From the NCBI RefSeq assembly GCF_003634455.1, contig NZ_RBLC01000001.1:1375927-1439926 (forward strand): DNA of 64,000 nt. The letters are read 5' to 3'. Numbering within the stretch: the stretch's first letter is position 1; each line of letters starts with the position of its first letter. The position numbers and the translations under genes are program-made. Source of the stretch: Flavobacterium endophyticum. Its GTDB lineage: Bacteria > Bacteroidota > Bacteroidia > Flavobacteriales > Flavobacteriaceae. Shown here piece after piece: positions 18,001 through 25,605 of the stretch. Below the pieces are notes generated by a model. The model saw only the letters and a list, made by a program, of their open reading frames with translations. It was not told the DNA's origin and did not search any database.

Positions 18001-21000
18001 CTGCCGCAGACCGTGCAGTCTTCCAAGGGATCGAATGCGCTGGAGACCAAGATACGCTACAACAGCTACGACGCGTACGGCCATCCGCTGGAGGTGCAGC
18101 AGGAAAACGGAACAAAGGTATCCTACGTGTGGGGCTACAATAAGACCCAGCCGGTGGCCAAGATCGACAACATGGCCTATGCCTCGCTGCCTGTAGGGCT
18201 CATCGCCGCCGTGCAGGACAAGTCTGATGTAGTGCCCTATGACCATATTGCCGAGGCTGCCCTGCTCTCGGCCTTGGAAGACCTGCGTATTACTGCGACA
18301 GCTTGGGGAGGGCAGATGGTCGGCTACTCTTATAGGCCGGTGATAGGAGTATCGGGCGTTATCGACCCAAAGGGCAATCGCACCTACTACGAATACGATG
18401 GCTTCGGCAGGCTCAAGCTGATCAGGGACCACAACGCAAAGATCCTTTCCGAAAACAAATACCATTACAGGACATCACCCACCGACCAGAACCATATCGA
18501 GACCATCACCTATAAGATTGAAACGGCTTCGAGTCTACCTACTCCTACTGCAGTACAGGCCACTCAAGGCATTACTTATTTCGATGGACTCGGCAGACCT
18601 GTGCAGTTACGCGCACACAGACAGTCTGGAACAGGCAAAGATCTCGTAGTACATAACAGCTATGACGCCATCGGAAGACAGACAAAAGAATTTCTTGCCT
18701 ATCCTTCTGCATCAGCTTCGCTGGCCTATGACGCCAATGCAGAGACGGCTGCCTTGTCCTACTATGCCAGTGCGCCTTCGCCTGTCGTGGGAGGATTCGA
18801 GACAACCGCAAACCCGTTCAGCGAGAAGCTCTTCGAGGCTTCGCCGCTGAACCGCGTGCTCAAGCAGGCCGCGCCCGGCGATACCTGGGCGATGGGATCG
18901 GGGCATGAGGTAAAGACCGACTATCTGACCAACGGCTTGAATGAGGTCAAATACTATACCGCCGCTGCCGGAGCGCTTACCAACGGCTATTATCCGGCTA
19001 CGCTCTCGCAGCAGAGCAATTATGCCATCGGAGAGCTCTACAAGACCGTTACCAAGAACGAGAACTGGACTTCGGGCACTCCGCGGACCTCAGAGGAATT
19101 CAAGGACAAAGAAGGAAGGGTAGTGCTGAAAAGAACCTACGTCACCTATTCTATCGGGGGAAGGACCGTAACCCTGCCCCATGATACTTATTATGTCTAC
19201 GACCAGTTCGGCAACCTGAGCTTCGTGCTGCCTCCATTATCTGACGGCAGCGGCAGCACACAGGACCTGAACGGGCTGTGCTACCAGTACCGCTATGACA
19301 AACGCAACAGGCTCGTGGAAAAAAAGCTGCCTGGAAAGGACTGGGAATTTATTGTCTATGACAATCTGGACAGGATCGTGGCCACCGGTCCTGCCTACCC
19401 TCCGTTTCCAGACCTGGCGTATGCTCCAGGCTGGCTCGTGACCAAATACGATGCCTTCGGACGCACGGCCTATACCGGATGGATGCCGGCCACCGTGACC
19501 AGTGCCGAACGTGCTACCCTGCAGGCGGCTCGCGATGCACAGACCGCAAACCTGAACGAAGCCAAGGCTTCTTCCGATACGACGATAAACGGCGTAACCG
19601 TACGCTATACCAACACGGCATGGCCTACATCCGGATACCATGTACTGGGCGCCAGCTATTATGACGACTACGACTATCCTGGCGCCCCTGTCGTGCCTTC
19701 TGCCGTGGAAGGACAGGCCGTCTATTATACTCTTTCCGTAAAGCCGAAAGGACTGCCGACAGGATCTTGGACCCGCGTGCTGGAATCTTCATCACTGGCT
19801 AACGGGGAACTCTCTTATACGCTCTATGATTATAAGGCAAGGCCGATCCGAATCTGGATATCGAACTATCTGGGCGGCTATACCCAGACCGACAGCAAGC
19901 TCGACTTTTCGGGAAAGGTGCTCTATACCCTCACCAGCCATAAAAAAACCGTATCGGATACCGAACTGAAAGTGCGCGAAGATTTTGCCTACACCGAGCA
20001 GGATCGCCTTCTCAGCCATACGCACGCCGTCAACAGCAATCCTGCAGAACTGCTGTACAAAAACGAGTATGACGAACTGGGGCAGCTGGTACGCAAGAGC
20101 GTGGGAGGAAGCGACACTACCGGAGCTACGGCCCTTCAGAAGGTAGACTATGCCTATACCGTGCGCGGCTGGCTCAAGGGAATCAACAATACCGACATGC
20201 TTATCAATGCGGGAGGGGATCCTGGCGACCTCTTTGCCTTCAGCCTCTATTACCAAGCACCGATAGCCGCGCAGCCGCTCTTTAACGGCAACATAGCCGA
20301 GATCGGCTGGAGAACGGCCAGCGATGACAAGCTCCGAAGATATGCCTATGCCTATGATGCCACGAACAGACTCATTGGGGCTACCTATATCAAGGAAGGC
20401 CTGATGACCGGCTCCTACAATGAAAAGATACAGTACGACAAGAACGGGAACATCACCGGCCTGCAGCGCAATGGGGGGCTCGATTCTGACTCTGGCGCCT
20501 ATATCGAGATCGACAATCTTGCCTATACCTATGATACCCAGGCCAAAAACCGACTGATGCAGGTCGAAGACCAAAGCACCTCTACCCAGGGCTTCAATAA
20601 TGGCGCTTCGAGCACTACGGAATATGGGTACGACAGCAGCGGTAACATGACCCAGGATCTCAACAAGGGCATCACGGACATACGCTACAATCACCTCAAT
20701 CTGCCCGTGAAGATTCTTTTTGGCTCAGAAGCATGGAAAATTGAGTATCTTTATACCGCAGACGGAAGGAAGGTACGCAAGGATGCGCCCTATTTGGACA
20801 GCGGCGCGCCCGGGGGGATCGGAAAGATGACCATGGACTACCTTAACGGATTTCACTACCAGGGCACGACCCTGAAGTTCTTCCCGACAGCTGAAGGCTA
20901 TGTTCAGAAGACCGGCACCCAGTATAGCTACGTATACAATTATACAGACCATCTGGGCAATATTCGCCTAAGCTATGCACAGGATCCGGCAACAAACGCT

Positions 21001-22026
21001 CTTGCTATTCTTGAAGAGAACCATTACTATCCTTTCGGGCTCAAGCACACGAACTACAATTCGGACCTGCTGGCCTTCCAGGAAAAGGTGCCGGGACCGG
21101 GTATCGCGCTGGCAGTCCCTGCCAAGCCTTCGGTACCGCAGTTCAATTACGACTATAAATACAACGGAAAGGAATTCCAGGACGAGATGGGGATGAACTG
21201 GTATGACTACGGCGCGAGGAATTATGACCCTGCTATCGGTAGGTGGATGAATATTGACCCATTAGCAGAGAAGTCAAGAAAGTTTTCTCCTTATGCGTAT
21301 GTATTAGACAATCCTGTGTTTTTTATTGATCCTGATGGGATGACGGCGGAAGAAAATGGAAATCAGACCACAATTGATATCAAGATTGATTATATGGTAG
21401 ATATTGGATATGGGAGAATGAGAGCCCCTGATCAAGTATCAAGTTCTACCGAATCCTATATTTATAGTAATGAAGCAGAGAAAAAAATAACTGGAAAAAT
21501 TAAAAAAGAAGAGCCCCCGATTAACTTCTTTAAGTCGACATTATTAGACATTGATCAAAAACCATTTAATGATTTTTTTGATAAGATTAGAGAAAAATAC
21601 AAAACAGGAGATGGTTTTTTTACTGTCTATGGGCATGGAGATGTAGGCTCAATTTTAGATGCTAAAAACGGATTTGGATGGATCGTTACTGCTGAAGAAT
21701 TTGATAATCATGTTTCAAGCTTAAGCCCTGCTTACAAAAATAAAATTGAAAAGCAAGAAGCTTTTACACTAGTTTTGTTAACTTGTTCTGCAGCTACTAT
21801 AAGTAAGAGACATGGAAATACTTCAATTGCTCAAAAAATATCATTAAAAAACCCAAATGCAATTGTAATAGGTGCTGATGGCTATGTTGATTATGCTGAA
21901 GATGGTAGTAGAATATTAGGTATATCAACTATCTTAGGCGCTCATAATAATAAGGGTGACATTGTAGTATATAAAAATGGTAAAGAAATTAATAGAATTC
22001 CTGCAAGTCAAATTTTTAAAAAATGA
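15055..22026 (+). CDS. RHS/YD-repeat protein with variable C-terminal cysteine-peptidase-like tip
   Basis: This 2323-residue protein has a Sec signal peptide ending at AHAQ (residue about 20). A long beta-rich N-terminal part follows, then a YD-repeat region (for example YYEYDGFGRL near residue 1108). Next is a stretch resembling DUF6443 (TYFDGLGRPVQL, about 1170) and further YD repeats. The RHS-associated core runs from about 1965 to 2096 and ends YAYVLDNPVFFIDPDGM. RHS proteins form a hollow shell around a toxic C-terminal tip. The tip here (2097-2323) contains YGHGD (His2194) and LLTCSA (Cys2244), a His...Cys spacing like C80/caspase-type clan-CD peptidases. DNA is GC-rich up to about 21240 and then about 30% G+C. 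There is no T9SS signal on the protein itself. Toxin or self-processing roles for the tip are inference. Confidence 0.88.
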   Translation: MKKIYTLAAMLGMAAIAHAQNPEIKSELPTILPPSPTAAALMKFEEVPVDNYTGTPDINIPVFSTPTRSKDIGLDISLKYHPSSAAASETASDAGLGWSLFVGGTVSRTVRGIPDEYVRTGAKTGIYRNDPADYPNPYYELAAHVDSPGTNPNQWNEFLWNAQVKGIYDTEHDLWQFNFMGYTGRFIMKKNALGQLEVMVQDLSNNLKIVNHYNTTNFTPTGFTIYDDKGYKYVFDVAETTASSENNFTTSFTGSAGGGNPSPTISYISSFQLSSVYDNNQKLLLGYTYNPSSEPMREVSVIKNTTWVTSASPSINSILDSFRSAGGGVDMQGQDAKLEPFENTSITTLTVNSKKVKRINVDGIARIYMDYESGRQDQSLTSSAYRIKSVTTKTWTDSISIKKTELFHSYKETEHNNKRMFLDRVEQSNFADTEKLAYTLYYDEPDYLNGNLIRDPWGYFTLQPNGMAGYGYRDASPNYCTADILQKMELPTGGAILFDFESNEYSSIGNTPVTNFDENPLNWNQQTIGKSFSSSGAAAIDFFTIAEAQQVIFDVAVTPISGWSFILYNSSNTAVANFVYAPVDGEAPPTQFSANLPAGSYKVRFSGHVLPLPNPFTATITANYKSRSGANKQYLFGGGVRIGRISFFDAGNVPQDYYEVPSAFIPAKEKKYDYHVFGQAAKSSGSLAFAKPIYDYSRQRALHAEFNCGGGGTCNEYDLDILYTYHSNFNNLKALRTKGSDVGYKNTTVSETGNGRTQYTYVSPMDVPEALSHYTLHYPFFPSENLDHKRGQLIKEEVFDNASKILSRTEYTYETIDEAHGNTLIGMRVYESAPCPGVYKFAYYSAYTAALASCTSNPNGFNCQYLCGAAMSFAYYEPIYEAFGWTRLIGKTTKEFFGTASTEVGTSETYAYNASNKKIASQTTTLRTGEALKTDFFYHTGNSPYSQNRISEIERIDSYRNSELLSSTKIGYSNSFAGNASWLPQTVQSSKGSNALETKIRYNSYDAYGHPLEVQQENGTKVSYVWGYNKTQPVAKIDNMAYASLPVGLIAAVQDKSDVVPYDHIAEAALLSALEDLRITATAWGGQMVGYSYRPVIGVSGVIDPKGNRTYYEYDGFGRLKLIRDHNAKILSENKYHYRTSPTDQNHIETITYKIETASSLPTPTAVQATQGITYFDGLGRPVQLRAHRQSGTGKDLVVHNSYDAIGRQTKEFLAYPSASASLAYDANAETAALSYYASAPSPVVGGFETTANPFSEKLFEASPLNRVLKQAAPGDTWAMGSGHEVKTDYLTNGLNEVKYYTAAAGALTNGYYPATLSQQSNYAIGELYKTVTKNENWTSGTPRTSEEFKDKEGRVVLKRTYVTYSIGGRTVTLPHDTYYVYDQFGNLSFVLPPLSDGSGSTQDLNGLCYQYRYDKRNRLVEKKLPGKDWEFIVYDNLDRIVATGPAYPPFPDLAYAPGWLVTKYDAFGRTAYTGWMPATVTSAERATLQAARDAQTANLNEAKASSDTTINGVTVRYTNTAWPTSGYHVLGASYYDDYDYPGAPVVPSAVEGQAVYYTLSVKPKGLPTGSWTRVLESSSLANGELSYTLYDYKARPIRIWISNYLGGYTQTDSKLDFSGKVLYTLTSHKKTVSDTELKVREDFAYTEQDRLLSHTHAVNSNPAELLYKNEYDELGQLVRKSVGGSDTTGATALQKVDYAYTVRGWLKGINNTDMLINAGGDPGDLFAFSLYYQAPIAAQPLFNGNIAEIGWRTASDDKLRRYAYAYDATNRLIGATYIKEGLMTGSYNEKIQYDKNGNITGLQRNGGLDSDSGAYIEIDNLAYTYDTQAKNRLMQVEDQSTSTQGFNNGASSTTEYGYDSSGNMTQDLNKGITDIRYNHLNLPVKILFGSEAWKIEYLYTADGRKVRKDAPYLDSGAPGGIGKMTMDYLNGFHYQGTTLKFFPTAEGYVQKTGTQYSYVYNYTDHLGNIRLSYAQDPATNALAILEENHYYPFGLKHTNYNSDLLAFQEKVPGPGIALAVPAKPSVPQFNYDYKYNGKEFQDEMGMNWYDYGARNYDPAIGRWMNIDPLAEKSRKFSPYAYVLDNPVFFIDPDGMTAEENGNQTTIDIKIDYMVDIGYGRMRAPDQVSSSTESYIYSNEAEKKITGKIKKEEPPINFFKSTLLDIDQKPFNDFFDKIREKYKTGDGFFTVYGHGDVGSILDAKNGFGWIVTAEEFDNHVSSLSPAYKNKIEKQEAFTLVLLTCSAATISKRHGNTSIAQKISLKNPNAIVIGADGYVDYAEDGSRILGISTILGAHNNKGDIVVYKNGKEINRIPASQIFKK

Positions 22027-22511
22027 AAAAAATGAAAAAAAGACACTTATTAACTTTGATTATAATTTCAAACTGCTTCACATTCTGTGTTGAACATAAG
22101 GAAGGCCCAAATGAAACGTTTCAAGCAGTATCTCCAGGTGAATCTTATTTGAAGAAATTCAATAATCAAGAAATAAGAGATAATTTATTAACAAAAATAT
22201 TTGTCGAAGGAGATTCCGCATCTTATAAAGAACTAAAAGATATTTATTTTTTAAGCGGCCACACGGATGATTTCTTGGCTCCGGCCATGATTATGGCTAT
22301 GGACTATAATTATCATCAAGCTTTTGAAGACGTTTATAGAATATTGCATAACATAAAAACAGATTCTAAAAGCAATAAGTTAGCGGATTATTATCTGTTA
22401 AAAGCTTATGAAATTGACAGCATAAAATCAAATTCATTAATGAAAGAAAGATTTGGATCATCTTATCCAAATGTTAAAGCAAGTGAGTATTGGAAGTTAA
22501 TTAACGAATAA
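22023..22511 (+). CDS. Candidate immunity protein for the RHS tip, exported
   Basis: This 162-residue protein has an N-terminal signal (basic residues, then LLTLIIISNCFTFC). It may be a lipoprotein anchored at Cys22, although the lipobox is not canonical. The mature part is mostly helical and charged, with no family I recognise. Its ATG overlaps the RHS stop as ATGA (22023-22026), so translation is coupled; a second ATG at 22032 is equally usable. The DNA is as AT-rich as the RHS tip and unlike the RHS core. Position, coupling and matching composition are what one expects of a toxin-tip/immunity cassette. A periplasmic or membrane location would imply that the toxin is neutralised outside the cytoplasm. 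The function is inferred from context only. Confidence 0.6.
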   Translation: MKKMKKRHLLTLIIISNCFTFCVEHKEGPNETFQAVSPGESYLKKFNNQEIRDNLLTKIFVEGDSASYKELKDIYFLSGHTDDFLAPAMIMAMDYNYHQAFEDVYRILHNIKTDSKSNKLADYYLLKAYEIDSIKSNSLMKERFGSSYPNVKASEYWKLINE

Positions 22512-22580
22512 GAGCAAACGCAAGGGCATGTCCTATACGCTCGGTGATTATTCCAATCCATAAAGCAAAACGACAAACAC

Positions 22581-22610
22581 AAAAACTACAACTAAAGTTG
22601 TAGTTTTTTT
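22581..22610 (+). terminator. Terminator of the RHS locus
   Basis: A 9-bp stem (22585-22593 with 22596-22604), extended by A-T pairs, ends in a run of seven T. It lies 70 nt after the candidate immunity gene. The 70 nt between them include a GC-richer scrap (about 22520-22555, open as KGMSYTLGDYSNP and then stop), possibly a remnant of RHS-type coding DNA. Confidence 0.8.
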
Positions 22611-22779
22611 ATATTTGCCAACGGAATAAAAATGCCACATCTCTGAAGTAATTTTGTTGGATTCTTTTAAACATGCATTGCAAATCCGAAAATGAAGTGC
22701 ATTGATATTACTAAAATGCAGTGGTGATATTTTATTTTAAGCTATTAAAAAGTTTATAATCTGCTATAATTGAACAAAT

Positions 22780-22953
22780 ATGAATTTTAGAGAAATCATA
22801 GGCTTTTTAGTCCCTATCGGATTAATAATAGCGGGCATTTTTATTAAATTATCTAAAAGAGAGGAATTGGCCTCTTTCAAAAAGAAATGGGTCACTTTTA
22901 TCATTTTGGGAATACTCTTATTTCTTCTTAGACTCTATACGTATTTCACATAA
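22780..22953 (+). CDS. Small two-helix membrane protein, unknown
   Basis: This 57-codon frame begins MNFREIIGFLVPIGLIIAGI and has two hydrophobic segments (about 7-23 and 37-51) separated by a charged Lys/Glu loop. The only upstream signal is a weak -7-like TATAATTG. The hydrophobic pattern and tidy length suggest a real small membrane protein, but I recognise no family. It lies just downstream of the RHS locus terminator, in a region of orphan small genes. The rest of the 495-nt gap between 22512 and 23006 shows nothing else. Confidence 0.45.
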   Translation: MNFREIIGFLVPIGLIIAGIFIKLSKREELASFKKKWVTFIILGILLFLLRLYTYFT

Positions 22954-23006
22954 AGCAACCCCATTTTCACGCTTATTACTTTATCTCATTTTTCAGCTAA
23001 TATGCT

Positions 23007-23450
23007 ATGTTCACAGAAACTCAACAACAGACATTAGATATTGATTGGTTTTTTATAGCTGATGATAAAATTGGATTTGTTACCTCCGCGGGAGGCAGAC
23101 TACCCGAGTCGGTTGCTGTTTTAGATGAAAAAATCGAAATCCTTTCTTCTTATTTTAGAAATCTTCCTGAAATAACAACGGCTCACATTCATGACGAGCT
23201 TAAAGAAATAAAGAAGATTGATGAAAAGTATCTTGCTGATTTTGTCTTTATGGCAAAGAGAGGCTTATATGCCTTTGACAAGTTGGTGCTAAACAATTTT
23301 TCTGACTTGAAGTACCATCTTGTAGCCAAACCCGAAACCTATTTAAGCTTAAAAGGGCTGTCTACTGAAATTATTGATTTGATACATAAAACTGTTTATA
23401 CGGGTGCTATTGATCTGGCCAAAGCTATAAGCATAGAAGATATTCCTTAA
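23007..23450 (+). CDS. Hypothetical 147-residue protein, possible orphan immunity protein
   Basis: This is a soluble acidic protein with no signal peptide. The N-terminal part contains LDIDWFFIADDKIGFVTSAG and then GRLPESV; the rest is predicted mainly helical. A similar DWF...F-x-S-x-G...LP-x-S pattern occurs, as far as I recall, in uncharacterised Bacteroidota proteins found near RHS genes. It lies 1 kb after the RHS tip, is AT-rich, and has no clear promoter. It could be a leftover immunity gene from an earlier tip, but that is only an inference from position. Otherwise I cannot assign a function. Confidence 0.6.
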   Translation: MFTETQQQTLDIDWFFIADDKIGFVTSAGGRLPESVAVLDEKIEILSSYFRNLPEITTAHIHDELKEIKKIDEKYLADFVFMAKRGLYAFDKLVLNNFSDLKYHLVAKPETYLSLKGLSTEIIDLIHKTVYTGAIDLAKAISIEDIP

Positions 23451-23543
23451 ATTGCAAAACCCTTCCACAATCGGATATCTGTGACGTACTGATAATAAAA
23501 TTGGAGCTGTTCTGCTCTAAATAAATACAACCCAATTATAAAA

Positions 23544-23574
23544 TTGCCTAAAAACATCCTTTATCCTATCTTTA
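23544..23574 (+). promoter_or_regulatory. Promoter of the methyltransferase gene
   Basis: TTG (23544-23546), 20 nt, then TATCTTTA (23567-23574) matches the Bacteroidota promoter at all but the last -7 base. The TTG here would otherwise look like a start codon for a 22-residue longer protein. Reading it as the -33 element puts the true start at ATG 23610. Confidence 0.55.
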
Positions 23575-23609
23575 CGCCTCATCTTCGCCTGAACCTGCAA
23601 AATGCACTT

Positions 23610-24596
23610 ATGAGAATCCTGACATTAGACGACATCCTTGATACCTATTCCAAGATAGTCCAAAGAGGCTATGGTTTCTTTTTATCTAAATTCACCTTGA
23701 ACAAAGATTCGAGGGCGATCAGCGCTTTTGACAAGTCATCGGAACAGACTTCGAACTGGTGGATTATTCCGGCCGTAAACGAACGCTGGAATAGGATGGT
23801 GAGCGGCGACTCTCATACTGACCATAAGCAGTACCTGATAAAAAATTTCCTGAAAGAAGAAAGAGGCCTTAGATTATTATCTTTAGGATCTGGAGCTTGC
23901 GAGCATGAGCTGGAACTTGCCAATTATCCGCATTTTGCTGAAATCACCTGCGTGGATATCAACCAGGCCAATCTGGATAGGGCTAAAGCCATTGCGACAA
24001 AAGAGAACAAGAACCACATGAAATTTGTCTGTTCTAATGTGGAAGACTATTCGTTTCCGGATCATTATTTTGACCTCGTCATCTTTAACGATTCGCTGCA
24101 TCATTTTAAAAATGTGGAGCTTCTTCTGGCCCATCCTATCAAAAACTGCCTGAAGCCCAAAGGCAAGCTTGTCATCCATGAATATGTGGGGCCGAAACGC
24201 CTGCAGTATCCTAAGCATCAGCTAAAGGCCATCAACAAAGCGATCCAGCTGATCGACAAGCCTTATCGAAAAAGATACAAGACTAATATTACCAAAAACC
24301 ACTATTATGGTTCCGGCGTGCTGCGGATGATTGTTGCTGATCCCTCGGAATGCGTGGACTCAAATAATATACTGCCGGGCATCCATAAAAATTTCAAGAC
24401 GCTGGAAGAGAAAAAGTATGGCGGCAATATATTGATGAGCGCCCTGAAAGACATCTCGCATCATTTTGTCACGCTTGACGACAAAAAAAAGGCCGTACTG
24501 GACAGCCTTTTTAAATTTGAGGATGACTACCTGAAAGAAAATCCGAGTGATTTTATTTTTGGCGTTTATGAAAAATCCGAGTCCGATACTTTGTAG
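23610..24596 (+). CDS. Class I SAM-dependent methyltransferase
   Basis: I start this 328-residue protein at ATG 23610 (MRILTLDDILDTYSKIV) because a promoter occupies the upstream extension. The Rossmann core has motif I LLSLGSGACEHE, an acidic loop CVDINQANL and a motif IV-like FDLVIFNDSLHHF. A family of small-molecule methyltransferases has this layout. The 140-residue C-terminal extension (with NHYYGSGVLRMI) may be the acceptor-binding part. The substrate is unknown. It stands alone and converges on the NmrA-like gene. Confidence 0.8.
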   Translation: MRILTLDDILDTYSKIVQRGYGFFLSKFTLNKDSRAISAFDKSSEQTSNWWIIPAVNERWNRMVSGDSHTDHKQYLIKNFLKEERGLRLLSLGSGACEHELELANYPHFAEITCVDINQANLDRAKAIATKENKNHMKFVCSNVEDYSFPDHYFDLVIFNDSLHHFKNVELLLAHPIKNCLKPKGKLVIHEYVGPKRLQYPKHQLKAINKAIQLIDKPYRKRYKTNITKNHYYGSGVLRMIVADPSECVDSNNILPGIHKNFKTLEEKKYGGNILMSALKDISHHFVTLDDKKKAVLDSLFKFEDDYLKENPSDFIFGVYEKSESDTL

Positions 24597-24624
24597 CTTT
24601 CCTTGTTTTTTCTGAAAGTATTGC

Positions 24625-25461
24625 TTAACATTCCTCCTGTGGAGTCCAAACGCCGCTGGCTAGTGTCTCTCTGACATATTCTGAAAAATCTTTTGGCTTT
24701 CGACCTAAAGCCTCTTCTACTCCATGGCTGACTGAGGCGTTCCGTCCGTCTAAAATTTCGCTGAAGAGATAGGATAGCAGTCCTATATAGTCTTGCGGCA
24801 CTTGATATTCTCTTAATTGAGCCGCATATTCCTGAACGGAAAGCTGTTCGTATACAATAGGTTTTCCGATGGCTGTGGCAATTTCTGCAACAGCTTCCTT
24901 AAAGCTTAAAAGCCTTGGGCCTGTGACTTCGTATAGCGTATTGTCATGGCCTTCTTGCGTAAGCGCCGCCACGACAACATCAGCAATATCTTCCGCATCA
25001 ATAAATGGTTCTTGTATGTCGCCTGTCGGCAACGCCATATGGCCGTTCAGTATCGGCTCGAGCAGATAGCTTTCGCTAAAGTTCTGGTTGAACCAGCTTG
25101 CTCTGACTATGGTCCATTTTAGACCGCTTTCCATTATAATCTTTTCGCAGTCTTGGGCTTCTTTTTCGCCACGACCCGAGAGGAGCACTACTTTTTCTAC
25201 CCCTGCCTCTTTGGCTACTTTCGCCAGTAGCCTTATGGCGTCATCGGCTCCTTGTACAGCCAGGTCGGGCTGAAAGGTGATGTAGACGCTCTGGATGTCT
25301 TGGAGCACTGCTGCCCAATTGCTTGAATCTTCCCAGTCGAATTTAGGGACTGCGGTGCGGGATCCTCTTCGTACGAATTGCCCGAGTGCTTCTAATTTCT
25401 GCAGAACGCGGCTCCCTGTTTTTCCGTTGGAGCCTAATACTAAAATCTGTTTTGTTTTCAT
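24625..25461 (-). CDS. NmrA-like NAD(P)-binding protein / atypical SDR
   Basis: This 278-residue cytosolic protein has an N-terminal dinucleotide-binding loop LGSNGKTGSRVL (residues 8-19) and a second-strand region RRGSR that can hold NADP. A TIVRASWFNQNF stretch is typical of the NmrA/quinone-oxidoreductase-2 group of atypical SDRs. Some members are redox sensors and others are reductases; the sequence does not decide. A perfect -7 box at 25478-25485 lies directly upstream, and the gene is divergent from the winged-helix gene operon. Confidence 0.85.
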   Translation of the reverse strand: MKTKQILVLGSNGKTGSRVLQKLEALGQFVRRGSRTAVPKFDWEDSSNWAAVLQDIQSVYITFQPDLAVQGADDAIRLLAKVAKEAGVEKVVLLSGRGEKEAQDCEKIIMESGLKWTIVRASWFNQNFSESYLLEPILNGHMALPTGDIQEPFIDAEDIADVVVAALTQEGHDNTLYEVTGPRLLSFKEAVAEIATAIGKPIVYEQLSVQEYAAQLREYQVPQDYIGLLSYLFSEILDGRNASVSHGVEEALGRKPKDFSEYVRETLASGVWTPQEEC

Positions 25462-25477
25462 TGTTCTTATTTTTAAG

Positions 25478-25485
25478 CAAAACTA
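25478..25485 (-). promoter_or_regulatory. -7 promoter box of the NmrA-like gene
   Basis: The minus strand reads TAGTTTTG, a perfect TAnnTTTG, 17 nt upstream of the ATG at 25461. The predicted leader is about 11 nt. Confidence 0.5.
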
Positions 25486-25605
25486 AGTGCAGGAGCAATC
25501 ATTAAATAGAACAGAACCGACAGTATTCTTCTTTTTATCGAGATGGCTTGTTATGAAAATACAGCCTTCTTTTGTAAATTAGCTTGCCTTAACCTAATGA
25601 ATCTT

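Noticed and set aside
17773-18465. Minus-strand open frame of 230 codons
   Set aside because: Also a shadow of the GC-rich RHS coding sequence, with no start signal or recognisable family.
19792-20694. Long open frame on the minus strand inside the RHS gene (300 codons)
   Set aside because: It is antisense to the YD-repeat region. GC-rich repeats remove stop codons, and the deduced protein has no sensible motif; the plus-strand RHS frame is continuous.
22023-22511. Frameshifted end of the RHS gene
   Set aside because: The downstream frame has its own start with ATGA overlap and a signal peptide and does not continue the tip; coupling of two genes fits better.
24625-25461. NmrA-like gene as part of the methyltransferase unit
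   Set aside because: It is convergent and has its own promoter at 25478-25485.
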